The notes under the pieces are model-generated. The model made no database searches, was not told the origin of the DNA, and worked only from the letters and a program-made list of their open reading frames with translations. The position numbers were made by a program, and so were the translations under genes. Below are positions 47,838-55,986 of a stretch of DNA of 63,042 bases, piece after piece; within the stretch, counting starts at the first letter, position 1; each line of letters starts with the position of its first letter. This DNA comes from SIG480 sp045537045 (GTDB lineage Bacteria > Bacillota > Clostridia > Oscillospirales > JAAYXM01): positions 1 to 63,042 of the forward strand of contig JAZSOS010000042.1 in NCBI GenBank assembly GCA_045537045.1, in the 5' to 3' direction.

Positions 47838-48959
47838 CTATTTATCTGTCTTTCCCTGCGATGCCATTTGTGTCAGATATGCATTTATGAAGCCGTCAAT
47901 ATCTCCGTCCATGACCGCGCCGATGTTTCCGTTTTCAAATCCGGTGCGGTGATCCTTTGCAAGGGTGTAGGGCATAAAGACATATGAACGTATCTGGCTC
48001 CCCCATTCAATAAGCTTCTGTTCGCCCTTGATATCCTCAATTTTCTCTAAGTTTTCGCGCTCTTTTATCTCAATGAGCTTTGATTTGAGCATACGCATTG
48101 CAACCTCACGGTTCTGGTGCTGGCTGCGCTCATTCTGGCACGCGACAACTATTCCCGTAGGTATGTGTGTGATGCGGATTGCAGATTCCGTCTTGTTAAC
48201 GTGCTGACCGCCTGCACCGGATGCGCGGTAGGTATCAACCTTAAGGTCTTCGGTGCGTACCTCAACCTCAACATCGTCTGTGATTTCCGGCATAACTTCA
48301 AGCGCGGCAAAGGATGTGTGGCGGCGACCGGAGGAGTCAAACGGAGATATGCGAACAAGGCGGTGAACGCCCATTTCGCTCTTTAAGTAGCCATAAGCGT
48401 TCTCGCCCTCTATAAGTATGCTTGCGCTTTTAAGACCTGCCTCGTCGCCGTCGATATAGTCTAAGATTTTATAAGTATAGCCATGGCGCTCTGCCCAGTG
48501 GGTATACATACGGTAAAGCATTTCCGCCCAGTCCTGGGCCTCGGTTCCGCCTGCACCTGCCTGGAAGCTCATAATGGCGCTGTTTGCGTCATAGTCACCG
48601 GAAAGAAGCGTTTCAATTCTTGCATCGGCAAGTGCCTTTTCAAGAGAGGTGAGAAGCTCGCCGACTTCTTTTGCAGCTTCCTCGTCCTCTGCCTCTTCTG
48701 CAAGCTCAAACAGCGCGCGGATATCCGCAAGTTCGGAAACGAAGCTGTCAAACTTTGCAATCCTTTCCTTTATGCGGGAAATTCTTTTCAGAACAACCTG
48801 CGAGTTTTCAAGGTCACCCCAGAAAGTTTCTGCCTCGGTCTGTTTTTCGAGGTCTGCAAGCTCATTTTTTATTCCGTCGATGTCAAGCGCGCGGGAAAGC
48901 TCCTCAATCGGCGCGTCAAGTGCATTTATGCGAAGCTTATATTCGTCAAGTATCAGCAT
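47838..48959 (-). CDS. prfB: Peptide chain release factor 2
   Basis: Recognises UGA and UAA stop codons. It has the RF2 tripeptide context VRISPFDSSGRRHTSF (SPF) and the catalytic GASGAGGQHVNKTESAIRIT-like segment with GGQ. The reading frame is continuous. The in-frame UGA with programmed +1 frameshift that autoregulates prfB in many bacteria is absent. The frame extends to 49007; ATG 48959 (MLILDEYKLRINALDAPIEE, 373 residues) follows AAAGGAG at 12 bases. Confidence 0.95.
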   Translation of the reverse strand: MLILDEYKLRINALDAPIEELSRALDIDGIKNELADLEKQTEAETFWGDLENSQVVLKRISRIKERIAKFDSFVSELADIRALFELAEEAEDEEAAKEVGELLTSLEKALADARIETLLSGDYDANSAIMSFQAGAGGTEAQDWAEMLYRMYTHWAERHGYTYKILDYIDGDEAGLKSASILIEGENAYGYLKSEMGVHRLVRISPFDSSGRRHTSFAALEVMPEITDDVEVEVRTEDLKVDTYRASGAGGQHVNKTESAIRITHIPTGIVVACQNERSQHQNREVAMRMLKSKLIEIKERENLEKIEDIKGEQKLIEWGSQIRSYVFMPYTLAKDHRTGFENGNIGAVMDGDIDGFINAYLTQMASQGKTDK

Positions 48960-49326
48960 GGTGTGACAATTCTCCTTTTTACATTCATACATAATATATT
49001 TTATCATATATAATATGAAACGTCAATTTTTAAAATTGAATATTTTCAGCCTATGCCGAAATGGTCAGTATATTACATATTGGCGGCTTTCATGGGCGTG
49101 ATGCGTTACCCATATACAAAAAGACTATTTTTGCATAAAATTTGCCATAACCGGCACTGTTTTGATATGGACTGCATATGTGCAATTAACAAACCGATGC
49201 TGTGAGTGCTAAAACCGAACTATTTTTCGGATAAATTGAAAGTTTTTGAAAGTTCAAAATTAATTGCAAATTTTGAGTAAATTCGCTATTTTTATTAAAA
49301 AATTATTACATTTTAGAAAAAACGTA

Positions 49327-49385
49327 TTGACATATTGAAAAAAAGGAGTAAAATAAGATTAGCACTCGGGAAGAGAGAGTGCTAA
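49327..49385 (+). promoter_or_regulatory. hrcA promoter with CIRCE operator
   Basis: TTGACA (49327-49332) and TAAAAT (49349-49354) with a 16-base spacer are followed directly by a perfect CIRCE element: TTAGCACTC (49359-49367), nine bases, GAGTGCTAA (49377-49385). HrcA bound here represses the operon until heat shock. The stretch 49008-49326 is AT-rich with no gene recognised. Confidence 0.95.
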
Positions 49386-49414
49386 AATATAAACAGACTG
49401 TGAGGTGACAGCGC

Positions 49415-50467
49415 TTGAGCCTTAGTGACAGAAAGAGGCGCATATTAAAAGCCATTATTGATGAGTACATTGAAAACGCCGAGCCTGTCGGCTCAAAGAT
49501 AATCGCGGCAAGAGGAAGGCTTGATGTTTCCCCCGCAACGATACGCAACGAGATGAGCGAGCTTGAAGAGCTTGGTTATCTTGAACAGCCACATATCTCG
49601 GCGGGAAGAGTTCCGTCAACTGCAGGATATCGTCTTTATGTAAACGAGCTTATGCAGCCGCAGCAGATAAGCGTGAGCGAGGCGGAGGCGATAAATCGCG
49701 CACTGGGAAGCCGTATGCGCGAGCTTGAAAAGATGCTTCGTGAATTCGGATGTCTGGTCTCTCAGCTTACGAACTATACGACCTACACGCTTACAACGCA
49801 CGCATCGAGCGAGATGGTGAAAAAGTTTGATGTGTTCCTTATCGAACCGCGTACGGCAATCGCCGTTGTGGTTACAAGCTCGGGAATTTTAAAGAACAAG
49901 CGTATTAAGCTTGGCTATCCCCCGTCTGAAAATGAGATTTTTATAGCTACGCGTATATTAAATATGTATTTTACCGACAGAACGCTTGATGAAATTTCGC
50001 TTTCTCTTATAAAGCGCGCATCTGCAGAAGCGGGAGAGCTTGCATCACTTATAGTTGACGTTGCAGAGTTTGCCGGTGAGGTATTGGACGAAACGCGCGA
50101 GGGCGATGTTTACCTTGACGGTATTTCCCGTATTCTCAACCACCCCGAATACCGCGACCCGGAAAAGGCGCAGGAGCTTCTTACTTATCTTACCGACAAG
50201 CAGGGCATTCTACGCCACGCTCAGGAGCATTTTTCTGATGATGCGCTTCCCGGTCAGATTCGCTATTCAATAGGTACGGAAAACAATGATTTGCCCTTAA
50301 AAGACGCAGGTATCGTATACGGAACGTATGATTTGGGTAAAAATTTACAGGGTGTTATCGGTATTGTAGGCCCGCGGCGTATGGATTACGCCAAGGTCGC
50401 CGCAAACCTTAACTATTTTATAACGGGCTTTAACAAGCTTCTGAAGGATTCGTTCTTCAACGAATAG
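49415..50467 (+). CDS. hrcA: Heat-shock repressor HrcA
   Basis: Repressor that binds CIRCE, 350 residues. The N-terminal winged helix reads RRILKAIIDEYIENAEPVGS and SPATIRNEMSELEELGYLEQ, followed by HISAGRVPSTAGYRLYVNEL. The C-terminal part holds GVIGIVGPRRMDYAKV. The start codon is TTG 49415 after GAGGTG. First gene of hrcA-grpE-dnaK-dnaJ. Confidence 0.96.
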   Translation: MSLSDRKRRILKAIIDEYIENAEPVGSKIIAARGRLDVSPATIRNEMSELEELGYLEQPHISAGRVPSTAGYRLYVNELMQPQQISVSEAEAINRALGSRMRELEKMLREFGCLVSQLTNYTTYTLTTHASSEMVKKFDVFLIEPRTAIAVVVTSSGILKNKRIKLGYPPSENEIFIATRILNMYFTDRTLDEISLSLIKRASAEAGELASLIVDVAEFAGEVLDETREGDVYLDGISRILNHPEYRDPEKAQELLTYLTDKQGILRHAQEHFSDDALPGQIRYSIGTENNDLPLKDAGIVYGTYDLGKNLQGVIGIVGPRRMDYAKVAANLNYFITGFNKLLKDSFFNE

Positions 50468-50482
50468 GAGGTACACAGATAA

Positions 50483-51016
50483 ATGGCAGAAAATGAAAAG
50501 ACAACGCTTGAGGAAGAAATGACAGAAAACGATGCGGAAAAAGAAGCCGTCGGCACACCGGAAGAAAAACCCGAGCCGACAGAACCCCCAAAGGCAGAGG
50601 CGGCACTGAAGGAAGCAAACGACAAATACCTTCGCCTTGCGGCAGAGTATGATAATTACAGAAAGCGCACGGCAAAGGAAAAGGAAATGCTTTACAACGA
50701 TTCAACAGCAGCCGCCGCCGGAGCTTTTCTCGGCGTATATGACAACCTTGAACGCGCGCTTGCAACTCCGTGTGGAGATGAAGGCTATAAAAAGGGTGTG
50801 GAGCTTATCTTCACCGAATTTTGCAACACACTTTCAAAGCTGAAGGTTGAAATCCTTGACCCGGCAGGAGAAGCCTTTGACCCGAACTTCCACAACGCAG
50901 TAATGCACGAGGAAAATGAAGAGTACGGCGAGAACACGGTTTCCGAGGTGTTTCAGAAGGGCGCAAAGCTCGGCGACAGAGTGATAAGAGCAGCGATGGT
51001 AAAGGTCGCAAATTAA
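50483..51016 (+). CDS. grpE: DnaK nucleotide exchange factor GrpE
   Basis: A 177-residue protein with an acidic, unstructured N-terminus, the dimer coiled coil and DKYLRLAAEYDNYRKRTAKE. The C-terminal beta domain ends FQKGAKLGDRVIRAAMVKVA. It releases ADP from DnaK. It starts 15 bases after hrcA with AGGAGG upstream. Confidence 0.96.
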   Translation: MAENEKTTLEEEMTENDAEKEAVGTPEEKPEPTEPPKAEAALKEANDKYLRLAAEYDNYRKRTAKEKEMLYNDSTAAAAGAFLGVYDNLERALATPCGDEGYKKGVELIFTEFCNTLSKLKVEILDPAGEAFDPNFHNAVMHEENEEYGENTVSEVFQKGAKLGDRVIRAAMVKVAN

Positions 51017-51112
51017 AAGCGCGGGGTATTTTGCATCTGCGGATGCGAACTCTGCAAGGCTTTGATAATTTAAGTAAAAACATATCATTTATATAATTGG
51101 AGGTAAATTAAA

Positions 51113-52951
51113 ATGTCTAAAATCATTGGTATTGACTTAGGTACAACAAACTCCTGCGTTGCAGTTATGGAAGGCGGCGAGCCGACTGTTCTCGTTAACG
51201 CAGAAGGCGCAAGAACAACACCGAGCGCTGTTGCATTCTCAAAGGACGGCGAGAGAATCGTCGGTCAGGTTGCAAAGCGCCAGGCAGTTACAAACCCCGA
51301 CCGCACAATCGCTTCCATAAAGCGTGAGATGGGCTCGGACTACAAGGTAAACATCGACGGCAAGGCTTATTCTCCGCAGGAGATTTCCGCGATGGTTCTC
51401 ACAAAGCTCAAGACGGATGCGGAGGCTTATCTTGGTTCTAAGGTAACTCAGGCAGTTATCACCGTTCCGGCTTACTTTACAGACAGCCAGCGTCAGGCAA
51501 CAAAGGACGCAGGTAAGATTGCAGGTCTTGAGGTTCTTCGTATCGTCAACGAGCCGACGGCTGCTGCTCTTGCTTACGGTCTTGACAAGGAAACAGACCA
51601 GAAGATTATGATTTACGACCTCGGCGGCGGTACATTTGACGTATCAATCCTGGAGATCGGTGACGGTGTTGTTGAGGTTCTTGCAACTGCAGGTAACAAC
51701 CGTCTCGGCGGTGACGACTTCGACAACCGCGTTGCAAAGTGGATTGTTGACGAGTTCAAGAAGGAAAACGGCGTTGACATCACAAACGACAAGATGGCAA
51801 TGCAGAGAATCCGTGAAGCTGCTGAAAAGGCAAAGATTGAGCTTTCCGGCGTTACAACAACAAACATCTCTCTCCCGTACATCACGGCAGACGCAACAGG
51901 TCCGAAGCACCTTGACCTCACTCTCTCCCGCGCGAAGTTCAACGAGCTTACATCTGACCTTGTTGACAGCACAATGGTTCCGGTTCGTCAGGCGATGTCT
52001 GATGCAGGTCTTGCACCGAGCGACCTTTCAAAGGTTCTCCTCGTTGGTGGTTCAACACGTATTCCGGCTGTTTCCGATGCTGTTAAGAACTACACGGGCA
52101 AAGAACCGTTTAAGGGCATCAATCCGGATGAGTGCGTTGCAATGGGTGCAGCTATCCAGGGCGGCGTTCTTGCAGGTGATGTAAAGGATATTCTTCTTCT
52201 CGACGTAACTCCGCTTTCACTCGGTATCGAGACAATGGGCGGCGTATTCACAAAGCTTATCGAGCGCAACACAACAATCCCGACAAACAAGAGCCAGATT
52301 TTCTCCACAGCTGCTGACAACCAGCCGTCCGTTGAAATCCACGTTCTTCAGGGTGAGCGCGAGATGGCGGCATACAACAAAACTCTCGGCCGCTTTAACC
52401 TCGATGGTATATCCCCCGCTCCGCGCGGCGTACCGCAGATTGAGGTTTCATTTGACATCGACGCTGACGGCATTGTAAATGTTAAGGCAAAGGATCTCGG
52501 CACAGGCAAAGAGCAGAACATCACAATCACCTCTTCCACAAACCTCTCTCAGGAGGATATCGAAAAGGCTGTTAAGGAAGCAGAGCAGTATTCCGAGGAA
52601 GATAAGAAGCGCCGCGAAGAGGTTGACGTTCGCAACAACGCAGACCAGATGGTTTATCAGACAGAAAAGGCACTTTCTGAACTCGGAGATAAGGTAACCG
52701 AGGACGAAAAGGCAGGCGTAACAGCTGAGGTTGAGAAGCTCAAAGAAACTCTTAAGGGTAATGATACCGAGGCTATCAAGGCACAGACCGAGGCTCTCAC
52801 AAAGAAGTTCTACGAAATTTCCGAGAAGCTTTATAAAGAAGCGGCGGCAGCTCAAGCTGCAGCACAGGGTGCTCCCGATATGGGCGGTGCCGAGGCCGGC
52901 GGCATGGGCGGAGACAACGTTGTTGATGCCGACTTCACTCAGGTAGACTAA
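51113..52951 (+). CDS. dnaK: Chaperone DnaK (Hsp70)
   Basis: A 612-residue Hsp70: IIGIDLGTTNSCVAVMEGG, the ATPase signatures IYDLGGGTFDVSILEIGDGV and VLLVGGSTRIPAVSDAV, a substrate domain, and the C-terminal NVVDADFTQVD tail. Codon use is strongly biased, fitting high expression. It is 96 bases after grpE with GGAGG upstream. Confidence 0.97.
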   Translation: MSKIIGIDLGTTNSCVAVMEGGEPTVLVNAEGARTTPSAVAFSKDGERIVGQVAKRQAVTNPDRTIASIKREMGSDYKVNIDGKAYSPQEISAMVLTKLKTDAEAYLGSKVTQAVITVPAYFTDSQRQATKDAGKIAGLEVLRIVNEPTAAALAYGLDKETDQKIMIYDLGGGTFDVSILEIGDGVVEVLATAGNNRLGGDDFDNRVAKWIVDEFKKENGVDITNDKMAMQRIREAAEKAKIELSGVTTTNISLPYITADATGPKHLDLTLSRAKFNELTSDLVDSTMVPVRQAMSDAGLAPSDLSKVLLVGGSTRIPAVSDAVKNYTGKEPFKGINPDECVAMGAAIQGGVLAGDVKDILLLDVTPLSLGIETMGGVFTKLIERNTTIPTNKSQIFSTAADNQPSVEIHVLQGEREMAAYNKTLGRFNLDGISPAPRGVPQIEVSFDIDADGIVNVKAKDLGTGKEQNITITSSTNLSQEDIEKAVKEAEQYSEEDKKRREEVDVRNNADQMVYQTEKALSELGDKVTEDEKAGVTAEVEKLKETLKGNDTEAIKAQTEALTKKFYEISEKLYKEAAAAQAAAQGAPDMGGAEAGGMGGDNVVDADFTQVD

Positions 52952-52978
52952 TCGGAGATGTAAAAACGCTCCGGAAAA

Positions 52979-53005
52979 CAAAAGGCATTTTAAAAATGCC
53001 TTTTG
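52979..53005 (+). terminator. Hairpin between dnaK and dnaJ
   Basis: CAAAAGGCATTTT pairs with AAAATGCCTTTTG and is followed by TTTTG. It should lower transcription of dnaJ relative to dnaK, an attenuation commonly seen in this operon. Confidence 0.75.
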
Positions 53006-53042
53006 TTTTGGGTAAATCCCACAGGAACAGGGAGATGATTCT

Positions 53043-54182
53043 ATGGCAGAGAAACGCGATTACTATGAAGTGCTGGGTGTGGCAAAGACGGCTACGGATG
53101 CAGAGCTGAAGAGCGCATACCGCAAGCTTGCAAAAAAATACCACCCCGACTTTAACAAGGATAATAAAGAGGCAGAGGAAAAGTTCAAGGAAGCCAATGA
53201 AGCATACGAAGTGCTTTCAAATCCCGAAAAGCGCCAGAAGTATGACCAGTTCGGTCATGCGGGCGTTGACCCGAACTTCGGTGCAGGCGGAGGAGGCTTT
53301 GGCGGATTTGGCGGTTTTGAGGACTTTGACATCGGCGACATATTCGGCTCGTTCTTCGGCGGCGGTGGCGGATTTGGCGGCGGCAGCCGCAGAAACGCAC
53401 CAACCCGTGGTGAGAGCCTGCGCGTAAATCTCGTCCTGTCGTTTGAAGAAGCGGCATTCGGATGTAAAAAGGAAATTAATGTTACGCGCACTGAGCGCTG
53501 TTCATCCTGCGCAGGCTCCGGTGCAGAAAAAGGCACGAGCGCTGAAACCTGCCAGACGTGTCACGGCTCTGGTACGGTTCGTACCACGCGCCGTACGCCG
53601 CTCGGTATGGTATCAAGCTCCGGTGTCTGCCCAACCTGCGGTGGCTCGGGAAAGATTATAAAAACACCGTGCAAAAAGTGCGGTGGCACCGGCAAAGAGC
53701 GCGCGGCAAAAACGTTTTCAATCAACATCCCCGCCGGTATTGATGACGGACAGACAGTTCCGCTTCGCGGCGAGGGTAACGCAGGAACAAACGGCGGGCC
53801 GAACGGAGATATTCTCGTTACGGTTTCCGTACGTCCGCACCATATCCTCACGCGCGACGGGACATCAATCATGTGTGATGTGCCGATTACGTTCACGCAG
53901 GCTGTTCTCGGCGCGGAAATTGAAGTTCCGACGCTTGACGGTAAGGTCAAATACGCAGTGCCCGAGGGTACGCAGACCGGCACGGTATTCCGTCTGCGCG
54001 GAAAGGGTGTTCCGGTGCTTAATACCACGCGCCGCGGCGACCAGTTTGTGCGCGTGAACATTGAGGTTCCGAAAAATCTTTCGAAGAAGCAGAAGGATTT
54101 GTTGCAGGAATTTGCAAAGTCGGTAGGAGATGAGTCTTATACCGAGCGAAAAAGCTTTTTTGAAAAACTTAAAAAGAAATAA
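53043..54182 (+). CDS. dnaJ: Co-chaperone DnaJ (Hsp40)
   Basis: A 379-residue type I Hsp40. It has a J domain with the HPD motif (KYHPDFNKDNKEAEEKFKEA), a Gly/Phe-rich region, and four CxxCxGxG zinc repeats (CSSCAGSG, CQTCHGSG, CPTCGGSG, CKKCGGTG). A C-terminal substrate domain follows. It stimulates DnaK ATPase. Last gene of the operon. Confidence 0.97.
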   Translation: MAEKRDYYEVLGVAKTATDAELKSAYRKLAKKYHPDFNKDNKEAEEKFKEANEAYEVLSNPEKRQKYDQFGHAGVDPNFGAGGGGFGGFGGFEDFDIGDIFGSFFGGGGGFGGGSRRNAPTRGESLRVNLVLSFEEAAFGCKKEINVTRTERCSSCAGSGAEKGTSAETCQTCHGSGTVRTTRRTPLGMVSSSGVCPTCGGSGKIIKTPCKKCGGTGKERAAKTFSINIPAGIDDGQTVPLRGEGNAGTNGGPNGDILVTVSVRPHHILTRDGTSIMCDVPITFTQAVLGAEIEVPTLDGKVKYAVPEGTQTGTVFRLRGKGVPVLNTTRRGDQFVRVNIEVPKNLSKKQKDLLQEFAKSVGDESYTERKSFFEKLKKK

Positions 54183-54186
54183 AAGA

Positions 54187-54223
54187 GAGACAGATAATCA
54201 AAACGGTTATCTGTCTCCTGTTT
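54187..54223 (+). terminator. Terminator of the hrcA-dnaJ operon
   Basis: GAGACAGATAA (54187-54197) pairs perfectly with TTATCTGTCTC (54207-54217), then CTGTTTTT. Confidence 0.88.
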
Positions 54224-54312
54224 TTCTGGGATATGGTTTCTTTTTTATCTGCGCTATATAGTATTCACGATACCAATCCAATAGTGTTCTGTCTATTTTA
54301 TATACAGTATAT

Positions 54313-54525
54313 TTAAGGGGTTTTCTTGTAAACCCCTTAACAGCCCCTCGTTTTTTCGCTGCCCGCGCAGCGGATAAATTATCGCGAAATTATGCATACG
54401 GGGATGCGCGGAAAACGCAGTTTTCCCTTTAGCATCGACGGCATAATGAGCGCGATAATTTATCTGCCGCTTTATCCAGCGACAAAAGCGTGGGGTTTTA
54501 AAGGGGACCGCAAGAGGTCCCCTTT
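54313..54525. repeat. Long palindromic intergenic element, copy 3 (inverted, both ends kept)
   Basis: This 213-base copy lies in reverse orientation to copies 1 and 2, judged by the apical segment. It carries a hairpin at each end: TTAAGGGGTTT/AAACCCCTTAA (54313-54340) and AAAGGGGACC/GGTCCCCTTT (54500-54525). Long arms with GCGGATAAATTATCGCG and CGCGATAATTTATCTGCCGC pair almost perfectly, with an inner stem ATTATGC/GCATAAT and apical GGAAAAC/GTTTTCC. No open frame fits a gene. It lies between dnaJ and the pyr promoter. Confidence 0.8.
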
Positions 54526-54560
54526 GGGGATAATCCCTTGCATTTTCTCTTTCAAAACCG

Positions 54561-54589
54561 TTGACAAACTGTGCGGAAAGTGGTATAAT
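54561..54589 (+). promoter_or_regulatory. Promoter of the pyrimidine operon
   Basis: Consensus TTGACA (54561-54566) and TATAAT (54584-54589) with a 17-base spacer, 144 bases before pyrC, leaving a leader of about 137 bases. Confidence 0.88.
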
Positions 54590-54626
54590 ATCATAAATAA
54601 ATCTTTAAGAGCGGTACCGTGATGCC

Positions 54627-54713
54627 GGCAAGATTTGCAATATCGAAGATATGCAGGGCATTTCCTGTATATATTTTTGTATGTACATCTTGCCCCTCGG
54701 GCAGGATTTTTTT
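54627..54713 (+). promoter_or_regulatory. Transcription attenuator in the pyr leader
   Basis: A terminator is formed by ATCTTGCCC (54687-54695) and GGGCAGGAT (54699-54707), with one G-U pair, followed by TTTTTT. The segment GGCAAGAT (54627-54634) is perfectly complementary to the terminator's left arm (54687-54694), so an antiterminator can form instead. A small hairpin (TGCAATATC/GATATGCA) lies between. Two exclusive folds ahead of a pyrimidine operon indicate attenuation. I do not see the PyrR-binding loop consensus, so the sensor is unknown. Confidence 0.65.
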
Positions 54714-54732
54714 CATGTAAGGGGTATTTTTT

Positions 54733-55944
54733 ATGTTTGGATTTTTTAAGAAAAAACCCGTTTCCAAGTTCATAGCACGAGAGTGTGCGGCTTCCTGCGT
54801 TCGCGCAGCGAAGGCGTTTCTTCCCTCGTTCTCTTCAAAATATGCTGTTTTCCCCGGCTTTTGCGATGTGCATGTGCATTTTCGTGAGCCGGGCTTTTCG
54901 TATAAAGAAACAATTCTCTCGGGAAGTGAAGCGGCGGCGCACGGCGGATATACAGCAGTGTGCACGATGCCGAACTTAAATCCCGTGCCGGATAGCGCTC
55001 AGAACATCCGCGCACAGCTGGAGATTATAGAGCGATATGCGTGCATTGGCGTTTTTCCCTACGGTTCAATCACAGTCGGGCAAAAGGGCGAGCAGCTTTC
55101 CGATATGGATGGAATGGCGCAGTATGCAATTGCGTTTTCAGATGACGGACGCGGTGTGCAGAATGACGATATGATGCGTGCGGCGATGATAAAATGCCGC
55201 GAGCTTGGGAAGATACTTGTTGCGCACTGTGAGGACAATCGCGAGCTGAAAGCGGGCGGGTGCATCCACGACGGTGAGTTTGCAAAAAAACACGGTTATG
55301 TCGGCATCAATTCAGAAAGCGAATGGAAGCAGGTTGAGCGCGATTTGCGGCTCGTTCGCGAAACCGGATGCAAATACCACGTCTGCCATGTGTCAACCGC
55401 CGAGACGGTCGACCTTATAAGACGCGCAAAGGCAGAAGGGCTTGATGTTACATGTGAGACCGGTCCGCACTACCTTGTGATGTGTGATAAAGATATAAAA
55501 GAAGAAGGTCGCTTTAAGATGAACCCGCCAATCCGTTCATCGCGTGACCGCGATGCACTTGTTGCGGGACTGGTTGACGGCACGGTTGATATGATTGCAA
55601 CCGACCACGCACCACACTCTGACGAGGAAAAAAGCAAAGGACTTTCCGGCAGTGCGTTTGGTGTTGTCGGGCTTGAAACCGCGTTTGCGGTGCTGTATAC
55701 AAAGCTTGTAAGGACGGGTATAATAACGCTCTCAAAGCTTATTGAGGTTATGTGCCACAACCCGCGTAGAAGATTTAACATCCCCGTCAGTGAGGATTTT
55801 ACGGTGTTTGACCTGAATGCAAAGTTTCGGGTAAATCCGGAAGAGTTTCTCTCAATGGGACGTGCAACGCCGTTTGAGGGAGACGAGCTTTTCGGAAAAT
55901 GCCTGCTTACGGTCAAAGACGGAAAACCGGTTTACAAAGCGTAG
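54733..55944 (+). CDS. pyrC: Dihydroorotase (type I)
   Basis: Third step of pyrimidine synthesis, closing carbamoyl-aspartate to dihydroorotate. Metal ligands are in CDVHVHFREPGFSYKETI, HCEDNREL, CHVSTAETVDLI and the catalytic Asp in MIATDHAPHSDEEKS. The 403-residue protein has a slightly unusual N-terminus, MFGFFKKKPVSKF, before the strand VFPGFCDVH, shorter than in most amidohydrolases. First gene after the attenuator. Confidence 0.94.
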   Translation: MFGFFKKKPVSKFIARECAASCVRAAKAFLPSFSSKYAVFPGFCDVHVHFREPGFSYKETILSGSEAAAHGGYTAVCTMPNLNPVPDSAQNIRAQLEIIERYACIGVFPYGSITVGQKGEQLSDMDGMAQYAIAFSDDGRGVQNDDMMRAAMIKCRELGKILVAHCEDNRELKAGGCIHDGEFAKKHGYVGINSESEWKQVERDLRLVRETGCKYHVCHVSTAETVDLIRRAKAEGLDVTCETGPHYLVMCDKDIKEEGRFKMNPPIRSSRDRDALVAGLVDGTVDMIATDHAPHSDEEKSKGLSGSAFGVVGLETAFAVLYTKLVRTGIITLSKLIEVMCHNPRRRFNIPVSEDFTVFDLNAKFRVNPEEFLSMGRATPFEGDELFGKCLLTVKDGKPVYKA

Positions 55945-55986
55945 ACATAGAACAAACAGAAATAAACTTTTGGAGGTAAATATACA

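Noticed and set aside
49204..49212. GAGTGCTAA, half of a CIRCE element, upstream of the hrcA promoter
   Set aside because: The matching TTAGCACTC arm is absent nearby and it lies over 100 bases from the true operator; probably chance.
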